From positions 1 through 64,000 of the forward strand of contig DF237063.1 in the NCBI GenBank assembly GCA_000708835.1: a stretch of DNA of 64,000 nucleotides, given 5' to 3'. This DNA is from Klebsormidium nitens (Eukaryota > Streptophyta > Klebsormidiophyceae > Klebsormidiales > Klebsormidiaceae). Positions 12,873 to 25,100 of the stretch are shown one piece after another (position 1 is the stretch's first letter; each line of letters opens with the position of its first letter). Below the pieces are notes generated by a model that was not told where the DNA came from, did no database searches, and was given only the letters and a program-made list of their open reading frames with translations. The position numbers were made by a program, and so were the translations under genes.

Positions 12873-14091
12873 CTATTCAAGTATTCTGAGAGCTGGGCAA
12901 ACTTTAACTAACATCCTCAGGTTAGCGTAAACCTGCGAAAAGGATTCATCATCTACAAACAGGTTGTATACTCGAATTCTAGTCAGGCTCTTTGAGCACT
13001 CTTTGGACAGGACTCCAAAGGGCAGTGCACCCAACAGCTCTTTGTCAAGATGCAGCGTTTGTAGCTGCGGAGGAAGGAAGAACGCAAAGTCGCGGAGACC
13101 CACGTTCATCTTTGCAGTCGGAGGGTATTTTTGCAAAGCTACATTCAAAACTTGCAAATTTGGGCAGCCCGTCAACATCTTCAAAAGCGGGTCTATAGTT
13201 TCCACTTCATTACCTCTGACTGTAAGATTTCGCAGCTTTGTCAGCCTTCGCACCTTGGAAGGCAGAATGACGGTATCAAAGACTTGCAACTTGGGTGCTT
13301 CTAAGATGAGCAACCCGTAATCCACCTCCAAGGCAATGAGATTCTTTGCAACTATCTTCAGAGGATACGTCTTGTATCTGCAAAGGAACCCTTCCTTCCC
13401 TGAGAGTCGCTTCAAGGTGTCGGACTTGACTACAATATCCAGTGCACTAGATCCTCCCATTCTAGGGTCTCTAGCACTGGCAGTTCATTGGTGATTGCCT
13501 CAAACCCATACTTACTGATCTCCAACTTGATGAGGCGGAGCTTTTTAATCCACAAACATCTTGTTACAGGCGTGATAAATGTCTCATATCTGCCCAATAT
13601 CCGCAGCTCTTGGACTTTGGAGGGCCCCATCCAGGCCCCGTAGTGACCCTTTAGGGCCTGAGTCTGTGTTCCATGCTGGTTATCCTGATTCGAAACATTG
13701 CCATCTAGTTCTTGAAGCCTCCAAAGACCTCCCCAATGGTAATCTGAAATGACTTGTCCAGTTGTCCTGACATACATCCGAGATGGCAGGCAGTGCCGGA
13801 TTCCAGCGGTGAACAGCTTAGCAGGCACGGTCTTAAGTGCCTCTTGGCTAACACCAAGGACAGAAACTCTAATTCCACTCCCTTCCTGTCCTTACAGGTC
13901 AGAAAGGACACCAGAGTAGCCGCATCCTTCTCGTCATAAATGCGCCAAAGAAGCTTGGTCACCCGTGAAGAGGCTGACCTCCACTGCCGGCAGACTAGCC
14001 GTGTTTCCAGCAAGTCTTCGCCATTGGCTGCACCAACCATGCTGAGAATGCCCCCCAGGATTTCTTCTGGCAGCTGCTGAATACGAGCCAT
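12873..14091 (-). pseudogene. F-box/LRR-like gene with two frameshifts
   Basis: The reading starts at 14091 with an F-box (MARIQQLPEEILGGIL, then LVCRQWRSAS) and continues as leucine-rich, LRR-like sequence to a stop at 12873. It is broken into three frames. Frame 1 covers 14091-13705, frame 2 lies within about 13890-13430, and frame 3 runs 13460-12873. The first shift falls near 13870 and the second near 13445. Both shifts are in the same direction, so they do not cancel. No plausible intron spans the second break. Intact relatives would be substrate adaptors of SCF ubiquitin ligases. It could be a recent pseudogene or contain sequence errors; expression is unknown. Confidence 0.65.
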
Positions 14092-14743
14092 TGCTGACAG
14101 GGTCAGGACTGGGCCGCTCTCTACCGTCGACGTCCTTCTCTACCAAGACCTGCACAATGGACAGGCTCTTTGTCGTTTGACACCTCTGCTCTCACAATAA
14201 TCCTACCTAGTATACCTAGTGTGTTTTTGTCGAATTTTCTTGTCAATATTTCAATGGATGTAACGTGGTTCGAGGAACCGTCAATCCTGGGAAGTTTGAC
14301 CTTGTGCAAATGAATGCTTGACAATATGAGTGTTGCAAAGAAACCGTCAAAAGATTGCCAGCGTCAATAAAAAGGCACGAAAAGGCACCGCGTACTTTAA
14401 AAGTTGATGTTTTATACTGCCTCGGGAATCGGAACCCAGCTGAGCTAGGCTGGCTGGTGGCAGCTAGAGACAGCATGCTTCATGAAGGTTTGGAAAGATC
14501 AATCTCTGAGTCCATGGTCGCAGCGTTCTGCTTGCTTGCTTTGCGTTCCCCTAGCTCTATCTTTGTCCGAATAGCGTTAGCTGGCAGCAGTTGGTCAGCT
14601 TGGTTGTTCTAACAGATCCTGCATGAAAAATCAGCTACATTTCTTGCCGAAAGAATCGGAATTTGATTATCGGAGGGCAAAGCCAGCTGTGATCAGAAAT
14701 AGTAGTAGAGATCCCTGCACAATTGTACGACATTGCAGCCAAA
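14092..14743. promoter_or_regulatory. Divergent gap between the F-box pseudogene and the dioxygenase gene
   Basis: This 652-bp gap separates two start codons that face away from each other, so it probably carries the promoter of the dioxygenase gene and the former promoter of the F-box gene. I see no strong individual motif and no supported coding region. Confidence 0.4.
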
Positions 14744-17700
14744 ATGGTTATTTGTGCACTTAGTGCATCTCAAGTCCCTGTCATAAGCCTAGCAGACGGC
14801 CAAACGAAAGCTAGCGTCGCTGCAGCAATTAGGGAGGTAAGTGGCATAAGCGTGCACTTATGAAGCTGAGGTAGCGTCCACACGATCAGAGATTGATGTT
14901 CTTGAATAAGGGGATAAAGACGATCTTGAGCTGAGGCAATGCTGCTCATTCCCCATCTAAATTGAGGTAGGGCAAAAGATATTGTAATGTCATAAGCCGC
15001 AGCTGCGGGTGCAAAATAGAGTCAGTACCGGCATCAGCAGAGGCTGGAGTTGCAAAAACAACTTTACTGACTCTGGCAGAAGTTGGACAGGATGACACCA
15101 GTAGAGTCTCATTTGAGCAGTGAATAGAATTGTGTGCTGTCCTCCGTACCTCCTTTGCTTGCCACATGCTGAACGTTTCATTGAAGTATGTATCAGGGGG
15201 TTGTCAAAGTTCCCTGCGTGCTGGGCAATCTGTGTCCAAGGGCTGCGTCTGGAGTGGCAGCCCGTTGAGAATGTACTGCTGATGATGAAAGCTGATAATC
15301 ACTCGCTTCATCCCAGGCTTGCACCAACCTTGGCTTCTTTTATGTCAGCGATCATGGAGTTGACGAGAGCCTCGTGCAAGCGGCATTTGAGCAATGCTGC
15401 TTGTTCTTCAATCTGCCTGAGGTGAGGCATAGAGAACACTCATTCAGAAGTTCTGGAGAGTAGTTCAAAAAGAATTTCCGACCATGCAACATCGCTGGGT
15501 CTTGAACTTGACATTGTTTCCTGCAGACCTGTGTGCTCATTTGATCTTGTACCATTTTTCCTGGACGCTTTTAGAATGACAAGACAATTGTAGAATAGTT
15601 GTCCTGTAAAGCCAGTCCCCATAGATGACACGTCCTCTGTTCTGACCCAGGAGAAAAAGCGAAAGTGCTTGCAAGACTCAAACAATCGAGGGTACACACC
15701 GCTGGCGGAACAGATGCTTGATGCGTCGAGACAAACTAGAGGGGATACAAAAGAAGGGTACTACATGGGACGGGAGGTTCCGCTGGACCATCCAGATGCC
15801 AGCAAGCCCCTTCATGGGCCCAACGTTTGGCCTGACCCAGGTATAAATCCTAATGTTGCGCGTTTTGTTGAGTGGTTATTGGAGAGATGATTGAACCTGC
15901 TCAAAGATCATAACCGTTTTCCATTCTCTCGTCTGGAAGGATGTTAGACCTGTGCAGCTAATCTGCAGCTCATAATGGCGGCAAAGCAAACGCAGCTTGT
16001 GGCTAACGATTGCTCAAATTCAAATCTGCCGATCAAACAGGTGTGAAGAAGCAAGTACGTACAAGAGAAGGTGCCATCTGAAGCGAGTACGTAAAAGAGA
16101 AGGTGCCATCTGAGATGCTGTCGTTATCTCCTGGCCTGGTTATTTGAAGCCAATACCCTTGTTTAGTAACAGTTCTCAGCCATCTACTTGTGAATCCCCT
16201 GACACTCCAGGAGTCCCAAAGCTCTAGAATCACAACCTGAAGTATCACGATTGTTCTGTATGATATAATACAAATGTTGATCATTATTTGCTTCAATCAT
16301 GAAATCTGTCCTTGCAGCCCTCCTTCCGGACTGGCGGCCCACCATGGAGCGCTATCAGGCCGCCATGATCCAGCTCGCTTTGAAGCTGACGGACTTCATT
16401 GGCTTGGCACTTGGATTACCAGAGGGCTTCTTCAAAAAGCCCGGCATGTTTGATAACCCGATGACAGTCTTGCGGCTCCTCCATTACACAGGTGGGGTCA
16501 CTAGAACTCAGAATCAGTGTGGGTCGTTTCATCCTGTCTGGTCCTCTTACCGCTGCTGCTGGCGTTATGCTTTCCAAAAATATTGATAAGGTCATCGAAA
16601 ACTTGGTTCCATCAGTGGTTATTACTTGCCTAGGGTGCTGATTAGAGTACTGCCATCTCAATTTCATCGGTTCGATTATTTTCCGTTTCCATGATGACCG
16701 CACCGCTGACGCACGGGCATATGCATATCTGACATCAAGACTGTGCCCGCCGTTGAACGTCTTCAATAAATGAAGTCCCCTTTAAACAGTTAATAAAAGG
16801 AAGAGAACCTGAGACCGGAATCTGCTCAAACCTGGCAAGCACATCGGTCAAGAGTAGAGTTTTAACTAACCAGATTGCCATATTTGAAATGGATTATAAT
16901 TGGGCTATAAGTGGGTTATGGTCGGGTTAGAAGCTAAGATTGGCTTATAACTGGTCGGGTTATTGTTTGGTTGCAGAGGAGAAGTCCGCGCCAGAAGAAG
17001 GCGTCTTCGGCGCCGGCGCCCACAGCGACTGGGGAATGCTGACGCTGCTCAAGACGGACTCTGTTCCGGGCCTCCAAGTGAGTCTCCCCCTCCAGCCTGT
17101 CCCAAAATGAATACCTATCAGGCTGGTCCAGAAATCTGCTTTCGACCGATGAGGCTATTCACGTCGGTCGAGCTCTGTGAAGGTGCTGTTGAGAGCAACT
17201 GAAGCACCGTTTGTATTGTGTGGAACAGATGACACGAGGGCTTATCCAAACAAAGCCTGTTCTTGAACGCCTCTTCTTTCGACTTGAGTTCGTCGCGAAA
17301 GTATGTCGGTGACTACGGATTACCATCCGACTTGCTGATGACTTGCAGGGGGTGGATACTGACAGGACTCCGAAGGGTCTTCACGACCGCTATTATTTTC
17401 CAAAAGCATCCGATCGTTGGTAGCTCGGGTTTGCCTTCTGGGCGACTTGATGCCTTTCTCTAGAATTGTTCCTTCGACACTTATCCCGGAACCGCTGCCT
17501 AATCACACACGTCCCGAGTTTTGCCGCAAAGTGTTGGAAACTGCCGGGAACGCCGCAACGTGTTAGAAACTGCTCGGAAACGATTCTCCATAATTCCGCA
17601 GATCTGCCTGGAGAAAGACGCCGAGAATCAAACGTGGCTGGACGTACCCCCCGTCGAGGGCGCTTTCATTGTCAACATCGGGGACATGCTCGAGCGGTGG

Positions 17701-19758
17701 AGCAACGACCTGTTCAGGTAGGTACCGCGGCACTTGCCACCACTCTAGTTTGCCACCAGTCACGGTTCAAGTCGAGAATTCGTACAAGAAAGGTGGCTGC
17801 GCAGAGTGCGTCGCACTGCCGTTGCAAGATTGCGTCCCAGTCGAGAACGATATAGCCATTCCGAGTTGAGCATATACTAGGGGTTTCGACACACGAATTC
17901 CAACTCTTTGTCGGAGTGCGGGAGACGAACCGACCGGTAAAACATTCGCTAGTTAGATACAGGAGGAGCGGCCTGTTGGAACCCTCCGATCCCGCTTCGT
18001 CTCGCTTGTGCAGCACCAAAGCCTAAGGACACGGTTTTCGGAAACTGCAGAATGTTAGCGTCAGCTTTGGACTCTGATCTCGAAAATACCGGTAGAGGCC
18101 CCTGTTTTGTTGTAAAACGGCACTCCTCTCATTGAACATCCGATGTGAGGTCCTCTAAGGGTCCGACTGCCTCTGATGGAAAGCAGGAAACGATAGCTCC
18201 TGTATCTTCGACATCTGGTGTTCTACAATGACACTGTGGATGAACGCGAGTAGATTGAAAAGGGAGCCGTGCCTTTCTGTTCTTCGCCGACCCCTACTTC
18301 ACGCATTTTGACCCGTCATGCTTTGAAGCGTGCGAACCAGGGGGCTTTGGCAGGGAAAGCTCGGTCAACGAAGGACTCTGTGGAGAGGATTGAAGTAGGA
18401 AAGGCACAACCTTCGACAGTCTCTGACCAATGTCTGGGCTTAGAGGGTTCTGTATTTTAGTAGTGAGCGCCTGAAGTCAAGCGCCGATCGGCAGTTGATA
18501 AAAGGGCTGCATCGGGTTGTTGTACTTGGGGGAAGGTTGACTGCGAGTCCTTCTTGGAGCTACGGCGTTCAGCCACTTCAGCAATTGATGCTGCTTGACC
18601 TTATTCCAATCACGAAAGTCTGCGCAGTACGCTTTCGGTTCATCAACAGACAGACTTTGCATTGAACAAGCCCGTCGCAGCCGGTGTCTCTTTGGCCCCC
18701 TCAAACCCGCCACTTGACTCCTTGGAAAATCCTTCCCGTGACATGGGTTGCCCTGTACTGTGGAGGCATGATGCTTTATCCGCTCTTCTTGAGTAAACAG
18801 TTAACCATGTGCCTCTGTACAGATCCACACTGCATCGGGTGGTTGGCCGTGGGCAAGAACGTTTCTCGGTGAGCCGCATAACGTACAGATCTCCGTTTGT
18901 AACATCTGCTTGGGGTGCCGGTTCTTTTGATGGAGGACACTGCCGGTGAATCTTTCAAGCAGAAAGCAGGGATGAAAATTTGAGGGGTCCCTGACCTTGA
19001 ACTGGTTTAGCCTCCTCTCTTTCGGAGTGTAAGGGTCGTCGTGTGCTTAGATCGCTTGTCTTCTGCCCTTAGCATCCTCCAAGATTCCAGAGCATCCAAA
19101 GCGCTTGCGGAAGTCGTTTGCGTTTCCAACAAATGCGACCCTGCCAACTCGGTCCGTGATTATTTGTTGCTAAAATGGACCGTTGAAACGCGTACTTCCG
19201 CAGTGCACTTGAAGCGGAACGCCTCATGTTTTTCACAAAAGTGCTACGATTGGTGGCCGTGGAAGTATCGGACAATCACCTTCAAAGACCATGCTTGTCG
19301 TAAGGCACAGCTGTTTTGTATACAGATTCCGTTCTTTTTCGAGCCCAACTTCGACTGTCTCGTGGAGTGCCTCCCCCAATGCTGCAGCCCCTCGAATCCC
19401 GCGAAGTAAGCCACTTCTTCTGAGCTTCGGACTTGTGAACGCAAATCTTTGCACTACGACCCCCTGAAACAGAGTTACCAGTTCACAAAGCCCATCTTAT
19501 GTTCGCCACTTCAGGAGTCAAGCTTAGGGAGACGGAAATGCTGCCAAACACTTGATTACTCACGAGTCCAATATTGCGGCCTGCTCCATGCGAGTCGTGT
19601 CGTTTCATTTCACTGCTTGTTGGTTTCCCGTCGGAGATACTCCTCGTTTGGTGCACAATCTCCTTTTCTTTTTGCTAAAACGCAGGTATCCTCCAGTGAC
19701 GGTTGGCGAGTATCTCATGGGCAAGCTCAAGTCCACACATGCCGGCTATAAGGCATGA
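14744..19758 (+). CDS. 2-oxoglutarate/Fe(II)-dependent dioxygenase, 9 exons
   Basis: Predicted 325-residue enzyme of the plant 2OG-Fe(II) dioxygenase (isopenicillin N synthase-like) superfamily, a usual length. Exons: 14744-14836, 15317-15421, 15651-15840, 16318-16491, 16977-17077, 17602-17717, 18823-18868, 19326-19405, 19686-19758; total 978 nt in frame. The N-terminal domain reads QVPVISLADG then LGFFYVSDHG. The iron ligands are visible: H203 and D205 in AHSDWG, and H264 in STLHRV. R273 and S275 (RFS) form the 2OG-binding RxS motif. The block NNRGYTPLAEQ...GYYMGREVP is typical of a poorly studied clade that includes Arabidopsis At1g35190-type proteins. It should hydroxylate or oxidise a small molecule in the cytosol using 2-oxoglutarate and O2. 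The substrate cannot be told from sequence. Confidence 0.88.
16052..16113. repeat. Two-copy tandem repeat in a dioxygenase intron
   Basis: A unit of about 32 bp containing AGAGAAGGTGCCATCTGA occurs twice in a row in the intron between exons 3 and 4 of the dioxygenase gene. Confidence 0.8.
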
Positions 19759-22158
19759 CGAAGGCTCAAGACCGACGTGTTGATTGCGGGGTCCACGCAG
19801 CAGCGGTTGAAGGACACCATGATTGCTAGAAGTTGCTTGTACCGCTTACTTGCCACTCACAGCAAGCATTCTATTGTTTTGCGAAGTGGGGCACGGATGC
19901 CTACGCATGTGTTATAAAAGTTGCGCCTTTCCGTACAAAGCTAGATGTATAGATGCTAGGGCTATAGGAGGCTGAAGCAGTTATGGTTAGTAGTAAGTGT
20001 CCAGAACGCCATGGCACACCGCGATCAGAAAAAAAAGCACTACTGCCGTTAGCAAGACTTGTATTTATGTATAAGAAATTATAGATCATGCAATTAACCG
20101 TCAATCTGATAGAGAAACAATGCTCTGGGGGCCGAGCTGGCTTTGAAAGGAAAGGACGACAGTGCGCACTGGATGCCATGGTGACGCACGTTGTATTAGG
20201 TAAATCGATCCTAGTCGGGCAACTAGCCAGAATTGCGGACTCACTAGGAAGAAGTTGTGTGATTCGAATATAACCTTAGTAAAGAACCAAGCTCTTGTTC
20301 TTCGATCAATGGTCATCAAGAGCCAATCGCGTGGGACGGAGATCGATCTAGGATGCAAGAAGATACACCGGTATCACAAGGATAGAATATAAACGCCCTC
20401 TATGTGTACGCCTATAAGCAGAATCAGCAATTGGCGCGGATTAAGTACTCGTGATCAGCGGTTCAATCGCCCACATCGGCGACCTACACGTATCGCCACT
20501 GCTTAATTCTTATTCACGTATGCAACTTGTTGAAAACTTTTTTGGCGCTGCGATTTTGAAGACTTCTGTACTGGCGGCTCTGCCCAGTGTTGTTTGTATA
20601 AGTCTACGCTATGCACCGCGCTGGCATGACAGTGACTCGCTAATGCGTCTATATCACATCAGCCTAGGTAGCCTAGACCCCAGATTCGTGTGAACTGACG
20701 TGCCGACCCTCGTGGGCCACAGTGCAATCCGATCAGGCCATGAGCTCCGTGCAAGCACTTGTTGCAAACTTGGTGAAGCTTTTGATCTCACGAGTATATG
20801 CGGGACACGAATGCGAACTTATCCCACGTTTAAAGCGATGACAGAGACGAATGTGGATCCGATCGTGCAAAACCGATGTCCTCCTTTCCTACCTAATTAC
20901 AAGTATGTACACCTTTGCACTTCCAATGATGACCTTTGACCGTTTCCAGTGGTTCACATGGCGACTGCTGTTTTTGAAGCTACCCTGATGCACCTCTACC
21001 GAGGCTAGCGAAACTAGGATAAAAGAATGTTGTGACATTTGAGAACCCCTCACCTTTGCGTCTCATTGTGCACGCCCGCTGCGGACGCTTGCATATTCTA
21101 CTTTTACAAGTTGAGGGTTAAAGAACACCCCCGGTTCGTCTGGTATTGATGTGTCCTAGCTAGTGCCGTCTACATCATCGCTTTCGTCGCTGCTAGTCTC
21201 CTTGCCTCCACCCATACCCGGAAACATGAAAAGAAGGCCGCTCGACGCCTCATCATCCCACTTCTGTCTGAGCCCCTCCAGTGCTGATGATGCCGCACGC
21301 GCGACAAGCTTGTTCCGATCGTTGGAGAGACGCTGCCAATCAAAGACGGACAGATGAGTCGTCCATCATAACTCTTAACACCTCTTGTATGCCCCGAAGG
21401 TTCAGCCTCTCTTTCTTTTCCCTCCGAGAACCACACGGCCAGAATCTGCAAACAGTCTACAGATAACGAGATGAAAATAAGATGGTAACGAGCTTCGGAC
21501 TTGAAGCGCCAGTATCAATGTACAAAGGTCTTCGACGACTGTTCGGATCACTTTGATCAACCTTTCGTGACATGCAGTAAACCGCCGTTTGCAGGAACTA
21601 AGACCGACTTCCCTCCTCTCCATCAGCCTTTTCTAGGAACTACCTTGATGGACATAGTTGCCCGGACTTGCCCATCTGTCTACATGTGTAGTACATCGTC
21701 CGAGCTAAATGCTTTCAACCATCTGAGCACTGCTTTCTGCATTGATGAACGACGTCTTTCCATATTGAGCTAGAGCCCCTCGGTAACCTGAGTCTCACCT
21801 CGAGGGCGCTGATGCCCGCGTTCCCGAGAGCCCATAGCGAGGGAGCAGCCGCCAAAGCCTCTGCCAATGCTCGCCTGCATCAAAATGGTGAATAAATGAT
21901 CAAAACAATGAATCTGCGGGACACTTTCAGTAGGTAAAAAGCACCGCTTATGGAGACGGCTAAAATTTGGGGTGGGGGCTAAAGTCAATGGTGATTAACA
22001 TACTTTCAGGGTCTTCTTTGGACAATCCAGGTTGCAAACCAGAAATTTTCTACAATGTAACCTTATGCGAACGATTGCCGGACCGCGGAGGAGCTTCTGT
22101 TGCCTGCCAGAACTCCTCTTATTGTAAAGCGTTGAACCCAATTCTCGACCTTTCTCGT
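19759..22158. other. Convergent intergenic gap with no supported gene
   Basis: This 2.4-kb gap lies between the dioxygenase stop and the 3' end of the RING/TRAF gene. Open frames up to about 90 codons occur on both strands, but none shows protein family features, splice structure or consistent composition. It must hold the two 3' untranslated regions. I see no transposon ends. Confidence 0.6.
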
Positions 22159-25100
22159 TTAGCAGTTTCTAAAACCCGAGTCGTCTTTCAACATTTCAGG
22201 CCGCAGACATGCACCTCGCAACGTGTCGAAGCCTGGACCTAAGCGCGGAGTGCATTGCATATAGGACCATCTCCCGCACGTGGCTGACATGGGGTCCCGC
22301 TAAGCTCCAGCCTTCTGGAATTGAAACTTAATCTTAACACGCCCAAGAGCGCGCACTTTGTCCGCCTTTCTTCCCGCCGAATGTAAGTAGCTTTCCAATC
22401 TTGTTTTGCCCCTAGGATGCGAGAGAAACAGAAAGGCCGGATTTGGTGCCGCTTCAGCCTCGATATTGAACGCTGCCTCTCTGCTCTTGGTCCACTTTTA
22501 CCATCTGGCGGTGCTGCCAAATCGTGGACCAAAATCTCCATCATTCCGTACACAAGCGAGACCGACAGCTCAGACACGAGCACCACATGCTGCCACCTTC
22601 CATCGCGTCCGAGTTCGTACCGGGGGTTCCTAGTCCACAAACCCGCAGGACAATCCTCGCATCCAGATCCTGAATACCTAGGAATTTGAAGATGCACCGC
22701 AGCCAGATTATCAAGTTCCAGGAATTCTCGACCATTGTCGAGCCCAAAAAAACTTTCGCAAAGTCCAACCCAAATCCCAAAATCGCATACCTAGTTGCCG
22801 CGTCGGGCGAGTGGGACGCCTCGGTCACGAGCACTGCGGCGCTGCCCCCGTCAGCTTCGTCGAAATCCAGCAGCGCCGCCACAATTAGCTCCAGCTCTTC
22901 GCTGTCCTCCGCACTGGCCGTGCTTTCTGCTGTCTCCTGGGCCAGACTGCCCACCACCTCCAAATACGCCGCCTGCAGATAAGTAGAGGTTAACAGGGGT
23001 CATAACCAAAGTTTGACCGAATTTTCAAACCCATCTTTTCAAGCGCTGCTTTCGCTGTCCCTCAGCACTGACAGCGCTCTCCGCTGTCTCCTGGGCCAGG
23101 CTGCCGACCACCTCCAAATATGCGGCCTGCAGAATCACCTTATGATAACCAAGTTATAGCCGAAGCTTGACGGAACCATCTAACGAGATTTGCAACCAGC
23201 ACCGCTACAAACAGCTCCAGCTCGTTGCTGTCCTTCGCACTGGCAGCTTCCTCCGCTGTCTGTTGCGCCAGGCTGCCAACCACCTACAAACAAGCCACCT
23301 GCCGTGACCCACATAATAACCATGTTGTAACCCAGAGCTTAATCCGTGTACAACAAAACAATAACCATGTTGTGACCAGAGCTTGACCGAACCGTTCCAG
23401 CTGTCATTCGGACTGGCAGGATCTCTGCTGTTTCCTAGCTAAGCCGCCCCCAATCTCCAAGTATGCTGCCTGCAGATGACGACAAGTTAAGCCCATTATG
23501 ACCAAAGCTTAACCCAAGCGCCTAACCTCAACTAGGGCCACACCAATCACCTCTGCCCATTCACTGTCCTCTGCACCGGTGAAATCATCAAATCGCGGTT
23601 TCTGACCGACTTTGAACGACTGAAAGGATCAGTTCGGACATAGAATGAATCTTTTCACTTGGAACGTTCACGTCAGTAGACTTCGATGTCGCCACGTCCA
23701 CCTCAAACTAAACCGCCCGCCAAACCCACCTGCATCTCTGCCGCCTGCTCAGCCGTACTCAGTCTAGTTTTCGACGAGCGCGCACCCTTCCGCTTGGACG
23801 AGCCGCTCTTAGCGGCCGACTTCGCCTGGATGAGCCGCGTGAGCCCCTCCTGGATCGCTCTTACTGACGTGGCAGCAGCGTACGCGTCCTCCATCACGCG
23901 CCGCCGGGCGCGGAGGTCGGCGAGCCGCAGGTCCGCCTGAACATGCAAACCGGCGTTAACGAGGGCCACGTTTCACATGGCCCTGCTGTTGCAAAAAGGG
24001 CTTGAATCGCAACTGGAAAGCACTGCGACTTTGGCAGCGCGTGCCTTTCTGAGCAACGGCTAGAGCTGGATCGTCGCCGTAAGGAATGGACTTCCGATGG
24101 GCCGCTTGAATCCGGATCCTGGCATGCAAGAAACAAGTTCGAACTTCTCGAATTGAGAAGGTAGAGTTCCTGATGGAAAAGGCATTGGCGGAAAACCACG
24201 GGAAAGCATGTCAAAAAGTGCACATCTTGTATCGAAGGTGGCGCGGTCAGATAGAGAGGCTCCAAACACGAAGGTTGCGCCAGACGCCCTTGGACGTAGA
24301 AACGCATCGATCATGAAAGCCAGGGCTGAAGATACGGGTGATTGAGAGAAGGATGATCGTAGGTAAGGCTGGAAGTGGAAAACAAGGGTATATGCCTGGA
24401 AAGACAGTGAACCTGGCAATAAACGAGGCGTCAGCTCTGCCATCGTTGCAATGGCTCATGGACAATGGAAGGCAGAACTTCCTGAACCTTATGGTGGAAA
24501 AGCGAATAAGAAAATGACCGCTTATACAATCAAGGACCACAAAGGATTGGTTGAAATACTGGGCAGAACCTGCGCCGATGCCTAGAACGTCGGTGTGACG
24601 TTGGAAAGTAGGATCCTGGGTTTGTAAAAGTATTTCAGTTCAGATGTCATTCATATACTACATGGAAGCGAAAGGGAAAAAAAAGTGAGTGGGACTACAA
24701 CCAAAGAGTAGGACTTTCGCACAATAATTTTCCCACTGCTTTTCTGGCTGAAGCCCTTCTCCTAGAAGCCCGATTCGGTACCAGCAAAAGCCTTCAATTA
24801 AAGTGCCCTCACCTCAAGCGCCCCGTCACTCCAGTGTTCCTTGCCTGCGATTGCAAGGCTGGCCTCGACCCCCAGGGCAATGTGTCGCAGCCGGCGGGCA
24901 TCTGCCTTGGCGCGCGTGTCCAGAAGCGCCATATCCTGGCGCGCCTTATTGTCCAGCTCAACAAAACCCCTGAGTTAAAAAACGGTTTAGATATCCGATT
25001 CAGCATTTGGTGCTTCTGATGTGAAAGGTTCAGTGAAATGAGGTCTGGTGTTGCGCGTCTGGTGAAAGAGCTCTCAGATGGAATGTGGCCACTTGGCTTC

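Noticed and set aside
13433-13450. 18-base GT...AG segment as an intron restoring the F-box frame
   Set aside because: Far shorter than any other intron in the window, so a frameshift is more likely.
20451-20939. Two consecutive plus-strand frames of about 80 codons
   Set aside because: No protein family features, and both are within the range expected by chance in this region.
22417-22689. Plus-strand 90-codon open frame over the predicted exon 12 of the RING/TRAF gene
   Set aside because: It mirrors the minus-strand exon, which has a proper acceptor, donor and phase. The plus frame has no start context or neighbours.
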